A DNA stretch of 64,000 nucleotides from LMUY01 sp965199165 (GTDB taxonomy: Bacteria > Pseudomonadota > Alphaproteobacteria > Acetobacterales > Acetobacteraceae), in assembly GCA_965199165.1 (NCBI GenBank), contig OZ240681.1, forward strand, positions 4,216,001 through 4,280,000, read 5' to 3'. The notes under the pieces were generated by a model. That model was not told the DNA's origin and made no database searches. It saw only the letters and a list, made by a program, of their open reading frames with translations. The translations under genes were made by a program, and so were the position numbers. Positions 35,201 through 43,201 of this stretch are shown here, one piece after another; position 1 is the first letter of the stretch, and the number at the start of each line of letters is the position of its first letter.

Positions 35201-35576
35201 CATGTTCATCACCATTGAGGACGAAACCGGGGTGGCGAACCTGGTGCTGTGGGCCGACAGGTTCGAGAAGCAGCGGAGGCTGGTGCTGTCGGCGGGGATG
35301 ATCGCGTGCCATGGCCGGGTGCAGCGGGAAGGCGAGGTCGTGCACGTCGTCACGGATCACCTAGAGGATTTGTCGGGCCTGCTCCGCAGCGTGGGCGTCC
35401 GCGACGAGCCGTTTCCGATCACGCACGGCCGCAGCGACGGAGCGACGTACCCAGCGGGGAGGGATCTGCGGGCGGGGCTGGGTGCAGGTCCCGGTGGCAG
35501 GAAAGCACGCCATATCTTCGTTCCGGATTTACGCCATGTCACGGGTATTAAGGTGCCGACCAGAGACTTCCGCTAA
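32295..35576 (+). CDS. dnaE2: Error-prone DNA polymerase DnaE2
   Basis: C-family polymerase for damage-induced mutagenesis. The 1093-residue protein begins with the PHP domain (ELQVTSNYSFLRGGSRVEEL, GIADHDTMAGIARAH), then the polymerase core with GRGSAANSAVCYVLG, PPDIDVDFES (catalytic aspartates), GTHPGGFVLT and the tail-side FGSYGFPESHAASFALVAYA. Near the C-terminus an OB-fold (GVMFITIEDETGVANLVLW) is present. Length and the short PHP-to-core arrangement fit DnaE2 and not the replicative DnaE1. It normally works with ImuA/ImuB, but neither is encoded here. GTG start directly after a small gene; LexA box upstream of that. Confidence 0.94.
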   Translation: MFAVAGYVELQVTSNYSFLRGGSRVEELMLQAKAHGYDAIGIADHDTMAGIARAHARAAEVGIRLVVGCRLTLRDGLPLLAYPMDRAGYGRLCRLLTLGKGRTGKGGCDIAWADLAAASEGLLVILLPDQADEHLDEELRRMRGVFGDRCYLALTLRLRPGDHVRLRLLFDAAQVARVPTVVTGDVLYHDPQRRILQDVVTCIREGCTIDEAGHRLERFAGRHLKTPEEIARLSRDYPEAVARTVEIAARCTFSLTELRYQYPDELERADETPQQGLERLVAESLSLRYPDGVPPNVEKQLRHELALIAGLDYAPYFLTVNSIVRYARSKGILCQGRGSAANSAVCYVLGVTAIDPVRSGLLFERFISAERREPPDIDVDFESERREEVIQWVYERYGRDRAALCATVMCFGSRGAIHDVGKVMGLTEDVTGMLASQVWGWSDEGVLAEHAAELNLNLTDRRLRLSIALARELIGFPRQLGTHPGGFVLTSDRLNELVPVEPAAMAGRQVIEWDKDDIDALKWMKVDVLGLGMLGCMRRAFDLLEEYRGLSLDIATIPAEDPKTYAMIRRADTLGTFQIESRAQMSMLPRLKPTTFYDLVVQVAIVRPGPIQGDMVHPYLRRREGTEPVHYPKEALKRVLGKTLGVPLFQEQAMQVAIVCAGFTPGEADQLRRSMATFKFTGGVSHFKDKLIEGMVANDYDREFAERTFSQLEGFGSYGFPESHAASFALVAYASAWMKCHHPDVFCASLLNAQPMGFYAPAQVVRDAREHRVLVRPVCVNASRWDCTLERRADGGPGYAVRLGLRMVKGLANEHGAQLVAHRGDDTYTSVEEIWQRTGIPAAMLERLAEADAFQVLGLDRRAALWEVRGLADTVLPLFAAADGQGRPSPELVEPFVPLRPMKEVREVVEDYRSVGLSLGRHPVAFLRAELRTRGMVTCNDVRRGRDGRRVVVPGSVLVRQKPGSAKGVMFITIEDETGVANLVLWADRFEKQRRLVLSAGMIACHGRVQREGEVVHVVTDHLEDLSGLLRSVGVRDEPFPITHGRSDGATYPAGRDLRAGLGAGPGGRKARHIFVPDLRHVTGIKVPTRDFR

Positions 35577-35756
35577 TGGGTATAGCAGAGCGTCTGCTTT
35601 GGAGCGGTTCCTCTGGGAATGCGGACCTCAACCGCTGGACTATGTAGCAGACAGTAGAGTTAAACGGACGTTCGCTGCTAAACAATGATGACTGAGCTTA
35701 AGTCTTCATTATGTCCCCTTGACCGCACATACTATAAACATTATGTTGTTGCGGTA

Positions 35757-36815
35757 TTACAAATAGTTCACAAGGAGGAGGACGATTCCGGCAAGAGCAA
35801 GTATGATGGCAGCTACATCAGCTAAACCGACGTTCCTGTCAAACCGCCAAGGTCGCTCGGATCTTAAGGCTTCGTGAGAAACGATCATCTTCTCAATGTC
35901 CGTCAGTCTGCGCTCGAGTCGTTCCTCAAAATCCCTAAAATCCCGTCTCAACATCTGCCATTCGTCTGAAATCACAGGAGAACTCGTAGGGGCTTCTACA
36001 CCTATGGAGCGATCGATCGAGACTGCTTGGCCAATGCTTACGCTTACAGTTTTGGTAAATACTTTTTCGGGACTTACCTCACTGAGATCAGGCAACCTAC
36101 CTCTTTCGGTGGAATAAGGAAAAAATTCGAACGCCTGAGATCGCTTAGCGTTGTTTGCGAGGCGTTGGTGATTTCCAATTGTCACTTCAAAGAAAGGAGA
36201 GAAGGCCTGGCTGTTCTGCGCTTCCATTACAGTTTGAGACAACTCGGTGTCAAACCGACCTTTATCGCCGATGTCGCTTAGGTCGACATATGCGCGTCGT
36301 GTTGAGCCAGCCGTGAGGCCAAAGGACTTGATCGGTGTAAGGAACGCATTCAGCTGCCTTGTGGCAGGCTCGATATCAAGGTCTTTTAACTCAAATGTAG
36401 AAAGCGTCTCACCGTTGCTGCTCGTAAATCGGTCAATTAAGTCGTTAAGCAAATTGGTAATGTAGGTTACGAACTCTAGAGCTTTGAGTTCCTCATTAAG
36501 AGCAAGAACACCCACTCCGACATAAGTGCCGCCGCGCGCGTTCCCGAAGAAACGACCAAATCGGTAGCATCCCAACCATGTCCACGTCTGACCGGGCACA
36601 ACAGAGTGCCGGGATATCTTGAACACCATCTCGTCTTTTGATGATGGTACACTGTAGGACTGCAGGAGGGCCCACTGCTCGGCTACGTTTAACCTTACTG
36701 AATGAGCCCGGGTTTGGTGGCCAAAATTCGGGTCTTGCTCGTCGCCAAGTGATAGGATGCTGACTCCGACTCCTTGGCCGCGTTGCGACTTACCGATTAG
36801 GACGGTTGCCACCAC
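35757..36815 (-). CDS. Tail-anchored protein of an AT-rich three-gene cassette
   Basis: A 352-residue protein of unknown family. The N-terminal 200 residues are mixed alpha/beta (LIGKSQRGQGVGVSILSLGD, GRFFGNARGGTYVGVGVLAL). Residues 285-316 form a charged coiled coil (RRDFRDFEERLERRLTDIEK) and the last 22 residues a membrane helix (LADVAAIILALAGIVLLLVN) with only Tyr-Leu after it, so it is tail-anchored. Start is the GTG eight bases after GAGGAG. It follows the GTPase-like gene by 19 bases. Its base composition is clearly more AT-rich than the flanks. It may be an effector or scaffold held at the membrane by the upstream partners. Confidence 0.75.
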   Translation of the reverse strand: MVATVLIGKSQRGQGVGVSILSLGDEQDPNFGHQTRAHSVRLNVAEQWALLQSYSVPSSKDEMVFKISRHSVVPGQTWTWLGCYRFGRFFGNARGGTYVGVGVLALNEELKALEFVTYITNLLNDLIDRFTSSNGETLSTFELKDLDIEPATRQLNAFLTPIKSFGLTAGSTRRAYVDLSDIGDKGRFDTELSQTVMEAQNSQAFSPFFEVTIGNHQRLANNAKRSQAFEFFPYSTERGRLPDLSEVSPEKVFTKTVSVSIGQAVSIDRSIGVEAPTSSPVISDEWQMLRRDFRDFEERLERRLTDIEKMIVSHEALRSERPWRFDRNVGLADVAAIILALAGIVLLLVNYL

Positions 36816-36834
36816 TACACAATCTCCTCAGCAA

Positions 36835-37950
36835 TCATCTCGCGGTCAATAGCTTGGCGATACGGTCCGTCACCGTAATCCTGGGACGATCAGGGGGAAT
36901 AACATCCTCGAAGAGTATTCTCCTTAATGTTGGAGACCCATCCCTCCCCTGCAATCGGGTAGCGTTGCCGTAAAGCCAGTTCAAGACAGTTCTGGGATAG
37001 CGGGAGAACTCATGCTCCAACTCGCCGGGAGGAGGGGGCCGCGGCTGGTCCCCGATAAAGTAGCCGGACGAGTATTGCATGAAAGCCCTTCGCTCGAATG
37101 CTGGTCCTTCGAGTGGGAGCGCTTGGAAGTCACCCCAAGATCTCTGATATCGGTCGTTCAAAATTCGGTTTACATCCGATGGACGAGGCCTCGCAAACAA
37201 GGCATCAGCGTCTGTTGGCGAGGCTTTTTGATCCCACTTAGACAAGAGAAATAAAAGAAAGTCCTCCTTCCGCCTCCCTTGGCGGAATTCCCTATAACCA
37301 TGCAAGGCGCCAAGTAGACCGGTGTTGCTGACGTTCGTCTCGACAAAGTAGTTACTGCCAACAGCGTAAGGCGCTACAAAGATTACTGTAAGACCGTAAG
37401 GAAAGGTCTCCAACACCCCTCTGACGTCATCGTTCAAGGCTTTGAACAAGTCTCCAGCCTTCTCGTCCTCGACTGGTTCGTAACCTTCACCGCGGCCGTC
37501 CAATAACGCCAATTTTACGGCCGGAAGAGTGCTATTCTTCGGTCGTATGTCGATGGGTATAAAAAAAGGGTCACCCTGCGTGGCCTTTAAGTTCTGGCCC
37601 AGGTCTAATTGGTAAGCCTGCCAGTCATAGAATTGCCGCGCTATCGCATGCTTCTCGCTTACTCTTGGGTCAGCTTGATCAAGGACTGGCTCTCCAAATT
37701 GGATGTCAGTATCGGGATCAGTCTGCAGCGCTCGGATTAGAGACATAATCAGGGATGATTTGCCCGACTTGGAAGAGCCAAATATGAGCACTGGATGTCT
37801 CTCTGTACGGACAAGATTTTCCGCGAGTGTTATCCCTCCTCGGATGGCCTTCGGTGCCGCGGGCAGGGTTCCAGTTCGCTGCGTGCCCGGGATTGTGACT
37901 GGCGCGACGGAGCTTGTTGGACGGTCGTCGCCCACGTTAGATTCTGCCAA
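36835..37950 (-). CDS. P-loop GTPase-like protein of the AT-rich cassette
   Basis: A 371-residue soluble protein. Walker A is IFGSSKSGKSSLIMSLIRAL (P-loop 58-65); about 85 residues later LALLDGRGEGYEPV gives a DxxG-type G3 motif (Asp151-Gly154), followed by a Rossmann-type strand GLTVIFVAPYAVGSNYF. A clear NKxD is not seen; SKWD in LFLLSKWDQKASPTDADALF could serve as the G4 equivalent. The arrangement fits double-GTPase or TRAFAC-like NTPases of bacterial conflict systems. Start is a TTG with AGGGGG eight bases upstream, and that ribosome site overlaps the stop of the gene before it, indicating coupled translation. It lies between two membrane proteins of the same cassette. Confidence 0.78.
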   Translation of the reverse strand: MAESNVGDDRPTSSVAPVTIPGTQRTGTLPAAPKAIRGGITLAENLVRTERHPVLIFGSSKSGKSSLIMSLIRALQTDPDTDIQFGEPVLDQADPRVSEKHAIARQFYDWQAYQLDLGQNLKATQGDPFFIPIDIRPKNSTLPAVKLALLDGRGEGYEPVEDEKAGDLFKALNDDVRGVLETFPYGLTVIFVAPYAVGSNYFVETNVSNTGLLGALHGYREFRQGRRKEDFLLFLLSKWDQKASPTDADALFARPRPSDVNRILNDRYQRSWGDFQALPLEGPAFERRAFMQYSSGYFIGDQPRPPPPGELEHEFSRYPRTVLNWLYGNATRLQGRDGSPTLRRILFEDVIPPDRPRITVTDRIAKLLTAR

Positions 37951-37960
37951 TGAACACCCC

Positions 37961-39118
37961 CTACTTACGATTGACCCATAGAAATTGAGGATCTGATTCG
38001 AAAGGCTTGTCTTCTGCTACAACTCCTATAACTGCCTGTCTCTTTGGCTGTTGAAGGTTGAGTTCGGTCAGCAGGTAAATGACGGCGAAGTCAAGTGCCA
38101 GAGCGATCGCAACATAAAACCAAGTGGTCACCTGGCCTGCTCGCTTTGCTAGTAAAGAGAGGGTCGATGCATAGGAACTAACTTCATCAGACTGCAAGGT
38201 GTCGATGGAGGTAATGCTTGTAGGGTCGTCACCGCTAAGGCTAAGATAAGTTCGCCGATCAGTATTGAAACTGGTGCGCGCAGCATAGAGGGGGCTTTGG
38301 TCAACCGTAGCGGAAGGACCAATACCTGAAGAACTAGCTTCTAGCGCCCCCAACTGAGCGATGGCTCGGTTGAAATTCTGATCAAGTTTTTCAAGGAACG
38401 AAGCCTTGTTCGGACCGTTGTCCCGAAGGTAGGCATCGTCTGCCTTGATCATTTGGTGAGCGTTGTCCGCATAGGACTGATATACTCGCTCCGCCTTGCC
38501 GATATCGCACGGGCGAATGGGCCCGGTCCCGTTTATTACGGGATAATTTGGGAGGATAGCTGACATGTCCGTTATGATACTTCGTGCTGAAGGACCAACC
38601 CCACAGAAGTTTCCGCCATTCGGATTGACGATCTCTTCGTGCAACCGCTTGAGTAAACTTTCCATTTTTGCCGTCTTCTCAGCGTATGGTTGAGAGGGAA
38701 GTACTTTGTGGGCGGCAGCCCACAGTAACCCGTAATTATCTCGAACCACAGCAATATCTTGCCGCAATATAGCCCTACTTTCAAAAAACACGAAAGCGGA
38801 GTTTAGCGTTCCGAGCGCACTGATTACTGCTAAGAGGATATATGGCTTCCATCCCATATACCATGTACGCTTTTCATTTCTTCGAAACGCGTCCGCCCGA
38901 TATTGGCTTATGACTCTTGCGCAGTATGCGGCGATTAACATAATCAGAAAGGCTGTCCCAACCGAGGCCGCATGTCGGCCGGGCTTAGATCCAATAAATT
39001 GACTGTATTGCGGCGAAACAAGAAACCACCAACCCACGCCGACGACAGTGCAAAAGACTATCACCACCAGCAAAGTCGCATACGTAGCTGTTCGGCTTGG
39101 TTCGGCTTCACCGGCCAT
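37961..39118 (-). CDS. Multi-pass membrane protein, first gene of the AT-rich cassette
   Basis: A 385-residue protein with helices at about 14-34, 54-74 and 86-107, a 220-residue extracytoplasmic-looking segment with several cysteines (NFCGVGPSARSIITDMSA, GPIRPCDIGKAERVYQ), and a fourth helix near 330-352 (WFYVAIALALDFAVIYLLTE). The ATG at 39118 is chosen because GGAGCG precedes it by eight bases. No family recognised. With its coiled-coil-like loop it could act as a membrane sensor for the GTPase-like protein encoded next. AT-rich compared with both flanks. Confidence 0.72.
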   Translation of the reverse strand: MAGEAEPSRTATYATLLVVIVFCTVVGVGWWFLVSPQYSQFIGSKPGRHAASVGTAFLIMLIAAYCARVISQYRADAFRRNEKRTWYMGWKPYILLAVISALGTLNSAFVFFESRAILRQDIAVVRDNYGLLWAAAHKVLPSQPYAEKTAKMESLLKRLHEEIVNPNGGNFCGVGPSARSIITDMSAILPNYPVINGTGPIRPCDIGKAERVYQSYADNAHQMIKADDAYLRDNGPNKASFLEKLDQNFNRAIAQLGALEASSSGIGPSATVDQSPLYAARTSFNTDRRTYLSLSGDDPTSITSIDTLQSDEVSSYASTLSLLAKRAGQVTTWFYVAIALALDFAVIYLLTELNLQQPKRQAVIGVVAEDKPFESDPQFLWVNRK

Positions 39119-39367
39119 TTGACGGCGCTCCAACACTTCGTGGCGAACAATGTTGCATTCTCGCCCTAAAAGCTACACCGAGTTGGCGGGTTGTGGAACG
39201 CGGATGCATGCCGTGGTGCCACATGTGGTTGCGGCTCGCGGTGTAGAAATCGCAAAGATCGGCTACGGAGAGCAGAAGTTTATGGTCCACGGCAGGTATG
39301 GAGCTTGGAACCTCGAACTGGCGCAGTTGCACATGGCGAGAACCCATAATCAGATTGAAAACTCCCG

Positions 39368-40072
39368 ATGTGCAACTTGTACGCCGTCACCAAGGGCCAG
39401 CAGGCCATCCAAGAGCTAACCCGGGCCATGTCGGACCGCACCGGAAACCTTCCGCCGCTGCCCGGAATGTACCCCGACTACCCGGCGCCCGTCGTCCGCA
39501 ACACACCAGACGGCCGCGAGCTGACGATGGCACGGCGGGGGATGCCGTCACCGGCCGCGGTCGTCAGGGGCAAGAACTTCGACCCGGGCGTCACCAACGT
39601 CCGCAATGTTTCCTCCCCGCACTGGCGCAGGTGGCTGGGTGCGGAGAGCCGTTGCGTGGTGCCGTTCACCAGCTTCTCGGAGAACGAGGCCATGCCAGAC
39701 GGCAGGCGGCCGCCAATCTGGTTTGCCCTGGACGAGAGCCGCCCACTCGCCTGCTTCGCTGGCATTTGGACGCGGTGGACCTCGGTCCGGAAGGTACGGG
39801 AGGGCGAGACCACCAACGACGTAATCGGGTTCCTGACCACCGAACCCAACGCCCTGGTCGGCAGGTACCATCCCAAGGCAATGCCGGTCATCCTCCGGAC
39901 GGCCGATGAGATTGAAACCTGGATGTCGGCGCCCGCCGCCGCGGCGCTCGCCCTGCAACGACCGCTGCCGGATGATGCGCTGGTGGTCGTCCTGCGGGGC
40001 GAGAAGGAGGATGCGGGCGGGACGGGCGGCTTGGCGGAGTCCGTGCCACCGCGGCAAGGTGTGTTGCTGTAA
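39368..40072 (+). CDS. SRAP-family protein, MCNLY type
   Basis: A 234-residue SRAP protein with Cys2 exposed by the MCNLYAVTKGQQAI start. The core has YPDYPAPVVRNTPDGRELTM, RRGMPSPAAVVRG, AESRCVVPFTSFSENE at the place of the usual YEW segment, and YHPKAMPVILRT with the active-site His. It should form abasic-site crosslinks like YedK, although the active-site segment is divergent (FSE). It lies just upstream of the AT-rich cassette's start on the opposite strand, in a repeated genomic context: a near-identical N-terminal half recurs at 53.8 kb beside Qat. C-terminal ARGEKEDAGG-like tail is unstructured. Confidence 0.88.
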   Translation: MCNLYAVTKGQQAIQELTRAMSDRTGNLPPLPGMYPDYPAPVVRNTPDGRELTMARRGMPSPAAVVRGKNFDPGVTNVRNVSSPHWRRWLGAESRCVVPFTSFSENEAMPDGRRPPIWFALDESRPLACFAGIWTRWTSVRKVREGETTNDVIGFLTTEPNALVGRYHPKAMPVILRTADEIETWMSAPAAAALALQRPLPDDALVVVLRGEKEDAGGTGGLAESVPPRQGVLL

Positions 40073-40084
40073 GCAGCCAACTGC

Positions 40085-40235
40085 TGCCTGCGCCGTGCTC
40101 GGCCTCGTGCACGGCGATTAGATCGGGAGAGTTGGCGAACAACCCGCCGTCAGCGAACAGCTCATCCTCGACAGTCGCGAGGGGCGAGGAAGGCCGGAGC
40201 GGCTGAAACCGCTTCCTTCCGGCATCTCAGCAGGC
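40085..40235 (-). pseudogene. Remnant of a patatin-like phospholipase
   Basis: On the minus strand one frame reads KEAVSAAPAFLAPRDC and, after a frameshift, another reads ELFADGGLFANSPDLIAVHE. The AAPxF...DGGLFANxP order is the catalytic Asp-Gly block of patatins, including those used as CBASS effectors, where FANxPDLxxxHEA is common. The nucleophile GxSxG part is absent and the frames are broken, so no enzyme can be made. Confidence 0.5.
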
Positions 40236-40654
40236 CATCTTGTGGCGGCGCATTTCAATGGCGGCGCAACACAGGTCGCACAGCTTCCGATCGAAGAAGA
40301 AGGTTGAGTGAGGTTCCTCGTGCCGCTTCTTCGGCCTTTATAACGGCCAACGCGGCTTTCGACCGTGACTGTAGGTGTCGGCAAAAGACCACTGTTCGCC
40401 GCCTACGGCGAGTAGGTGATAGCGTCCATAGTCGGTGCCACTCCTGAAGGCTGCCCGCGAGGACCTAATTGTCGCGATCCAGACTCTTTGCTTCCTGAAT
40501 CTTCCGCTCCACCGGCCGTCGTGATCGGTACGATCGGAACACGAGCCTCGACCTCGGCAAACAATCGACCTGCCAGATTGGTTGGATCATGTATCGCTGT
40601 TGGATCAGCGCCATATCGCGGAACGATTATAGGGCATCAACCGACGAGGTCCCG
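40236..40654. other. Intergenic stretch between SRAP and yeiH
   Basis: No convincing gene. A small perfect hairpin (TCGCCG, loop CCTA, CGGCGA) lies at 40396-40411. A cysteine-rich minus-strand peptide without start codon ends near 40230. The last 100 bases probably hold the yeiH promoter. Confidence 0.35.
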
Positions 40655-41782
40655 ATGTCCGATCGCAGTGCCGGAGTTTTCGCGCCGAGCACCTTAAATC
40701 CCGGAACAGCCACTGGCCCGATGCGTATCTGGGCCTGGCTGGGTAGGATCCTGCCGGGCCTCCTGCTCTGTCTCGCCGTCACAGGAGCCGCGATGGCACT
40801 GGAGCGGGCCGAGGCCGCAGCGTTCGGGGCCACATGGCTGGAGGCTCTGGTTCTGGCGATCCTGGTCGGCACGGCCGTCCGTACTGCCTGGTCGCCGGGA
40901 CAACGCTGGTTCGCAGGCATCAACTTCAGCGCGAAGACGCTGCTGGAGATCGCGGTTCTGCTGCTCGGCGCTTCCATCAGCGCCGGGATGATCATGGCAG
41001 CCGGTCCGCTGCTGATCGCGGGTATCGCGGGTATCGTGGTGGTTGCGATTGCCGCCAGCTACGGCATCGGCCGCGTGCTGGGCCTGCCGCACCGCATGGC
41101 CATGCTCGTGGCCTGCGGAAACTCTATCTGCGGCAACTCTGCCATCGCCGCCGTCGCCCCGATCATCGGCGCCGACGGCGAGGATGTGGCGGCGTCCATC
41201 GCCTTCACCGCAGTGTTGGGCGTCGTCGTCGTGCTCGGCCTGCCGCTGCTGCCGGAGCTGCTGCATCTGACGGGCATGCAGTACGGCGTGCTCGCCGGGC
41301 TTACCGTCTATGCCGTGCCGCAGGTGCTGGCGGCAACCGTCCCACTCGGGACAGTCGCCGTTCACATCGGCACGCTGGTGAAGCTGGTGCGCGTGCTGAT
41401 GCTCGGTCCTGTCGTGCTGGGTCTGTCGCTGCTGACCCGGCGCATGCGGGACGAGACCGACGAGGCACTGCCCCACGTGACCGCCGGTGACCGTCCGGCA
41501 CCGGGCAAGCTGCCGCTGCATAAACTGGTGCCGTGGTTCATCCTCGGCTTTCTGGGACTGGCCGCGTTGCGCTCCATGGACCTGGTGCCGCATGCCGCCC
41601 TACCAGCGGTTGCGACAGCCGCCAACGTGCTGACCATCATATCGATGGCGGCACTGGGCCTCGGCACCGATCTCAAGGTGGTTGCCCGGGCCGGAATCCG
41701 GGTGATCGCCGCGGTGACGCTCAGCCTGCTTCTGCTCGGCGCGATCAGCCTGGGCCTCATCAAGGCGTTGGGGATCGCCTAG
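40655..41782 (+). CDS. yeiH: YeiH-family putative sulfate/sulfite exporter (UPF0324)
   Basis: A 375-residue inner-membrane protein with about ten helices. Family landmarks are LEALVLAILVGTAVRTAW, FSAKTLLEIAVLLLGASIS, the conserved CGNSICGNSAIAAVAPII and TIISMAALGLGTDLKVVAR. YeiH proteins are linked to sulfite/sulfate handling and are often controlled by the LysR regulator YeiE. The ATG has GAGG six bases upstream. It starts a sulfur-oxyanion region: ClC channel, two sulfite-oxidase-fold enzymes, a cytochrome and a LysR regulator follow within 8 kb. Confidence 0.88.
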   Translation: MSDRSAGVFAPSTLNPGTATGPMRIWAWLGRILPGLLLCLAVTGAAMALERAEAAAFGATWLEALVLAILVGTAVRTAWSPGQRWFAGINFSAKTLLEIAVLLLGASISAGMIMAAGPLLIAGIAGIVVVAIAASYGIGRVLGLPHRMAMLVACGNSICGNSAIAAVAPIIGADGEDVAASIAFTAVLGVVVVLGLPLLPELLHLTGMQYGVLAGLTVYAVPQVLAATVPLGTVAVHIGTLVKLVRVLMLGPVVLGLSLLTRRMRDETDEALPHVTAGDRPAPGKLPLHKLVPWFILGFLGLAALRSMDLVPHAALPAVATAANVLTIISMAALGLGTDLKVVARAGIRVIAAVTLSLLLLGAISLGLIKALGIA

Positions 41783-41935
41783 GCCAAGCGGTCCTTCCTC
41801 CCGATCACCGGGTGGACGAGACTGATCGCCCTTATCCAATCACAATGGAGCAGGTCTCTGCCGCCACCTCTACCGATACCCGATCAGATACCCGCCGCAC
41901 TCAGTCATCCGGCGGCCGCCCCGTTCTGGCTGGCC

Positions 41936-43198
41936 GTGGTGCTGACCGGCCTCGGCGCCGGGATCGGCGCCGCCGTACTGACCGATCTGCTGGAGGCGGT
42001 TCAGCACTTCGTCTGGCCCGGTCCAGGCACGTTGGCGGAAGCGGCCAGCCAGGCTCCTGTCTGGCGGCACCTGATCGTTCTGGTGAGTGCGGGACTGGTC
42101 ACCGGAGCGGGCCAACTGGTCCTTACCCGCCTGTCCAGCGGCAACGGCATCGACATCACCGCAGCGATCTGGTTCTCCGCCGGACGCCTGCCTGCGCTGA
42201 GGACGCTGGGGAGCGCGGTGCTGTCCATCGTCGTCGTCGGTATGGGCGTATCGCTGGGGCGTGAGGGCGCGCCGAAACAGGTCGGCGCGGTGCTTGCGAA
42301 TGCCTGCTCAGACTTGGGTAAGCTGTCAGACGAACAACGGAGGCTCCTGGTCGCGTGCGGTGCCGGGGCCGGGATGGCCGCCGCATATGGCGTGCCGCTG
42401 GGTGGTGCGCTGTTCGCTCTGGAGGTGCTACGCGGCGTATTGGCGCTGCGGCTGATCCTGCCTGCGCTTCTGACAGCGGTGATCGCAACCGGCGTCTCCT
42501 GGCTGCTCGGCATGCCGAACGCGCCGACCTATGTCATTCCCGCCTATCCCAGCCCTGTTTCAATCTCGGTCTGGGCGTGCCTGGCCGGACCTGCCTTCGG
42601 CGTCGTATCGGTGCTCTATGTTCGCTCGATCGCCTGGGCGGACCGGGCCAGGCCGAAGGGCTGGCGACGTTGGGTGGCACCGCTCCTGATACTCGGAATT
42701 CTGGGCATCGTCTCCATTTGGTTCCCCCAGCTGCTGGGCAACGGCAAGGACATCGCCGATTCCGCCTTCATGGGACGCATGGGTCCTGGCCTCCTTCTGG
42801 CCCTCCTGCTTCTCAAACCGCTGGCCACAGCATCCTGCCTGGGCAGCGGCACGCCGGGCGGCCTTTTCACCCCGTCGCTGGCGATCGGGGCCTTGCTCGG
42901 TGCGGTATTGGGTCATGCCTGGTCGTGGATGGTGCCTGGTGACGCTACGGGTGCCTTCGCCATCGTCGGGGCTGCGGCGGTCCTGGCGGCGACGACGCAG
43001 GGGCCGATTTCGGCAGTCGTGCTGATGACCGAACTGACCGGGCAGGACCGCGCACTGATCCTGCCGATCCTGCTGGCGGTCATCACGGCAACGATCGTCT
43101 CGCGCAGCATCGAACCCCGTTCGATCTACGACGCCCGGCTGACCGATGCCGAAGTCGTGTCCAGGATCAGGAGCCGAGACCCGCAGGGCCACGCGTGA
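41936..43198 (+). CDS. ClC-family chloride channel/antiporter; N-terminus uncertain
   Basis: A membrane protein of at least 420 residues. The ClC signature parts are GREGAPKQVGA (selectivity-filter GREGP variant with Ala-Pro), GAGAGMAAAYGVPLGGALFALE, GSGTPGGLFTPSLAIGAL (GxFxP) and a C-terminal YDARL segment. The GTG used lies inside the first helix. The same frame continues upstream without stop (HPAAAPFWLAVVLTG) but has no ATG, while an ATG at 41845 is in another frame. A frameshift, or a non-ATG start, is therefore likely near 41845-41930. Exchange of chloride or other halides/oxyanions fits the sulfite context. Confidence 0.82.
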   Translation: MVLTGLGAGIGAAVLTDLLEAVQHFVWPGPGTLAEAASQAPVWRHLIVLVSAGLVTGAGQLVLTRLSSGNGIDITAAIWFSAGRLPALRTLGSAVLSIVVVGMGVSLGREGAPKQVGAVLANACSDLGKLSDEQRRLLVACGAGAGMAAAYGVPLGGALFALEVLRGVLALRLILPALLTAVIATGVSWLLGMPNAPTYVIPAYPSPVSISVWACLAGPAFGVVSVLYVRSIAWADRARPKGWRRWVAPLLILGILGIVSIWFPQLLGNGKDIADSAFMGRMGPGLLLALLLLKPLATASCLGSGTPGGLFTPSLAIGALLGAVLGHAWSWMVPGDATGAFAIVGAAAVLAATTQGPISAVVLMTELTGQDRALILPILLAVITATIVSRSIEPRSIYDARLTDAEVVSRIRSRDPQGHA

Positions 43199-43201
43199 CT
43201 G

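Noticed and set aside
40229..40335. Minus-strand peptide with FFFDRKLCDLCCAAIEMRRH
   Set aside because: Protein-like and cysteine-rich, but lacks a start codon and is only about 35 residues; kept as a curiosity only.
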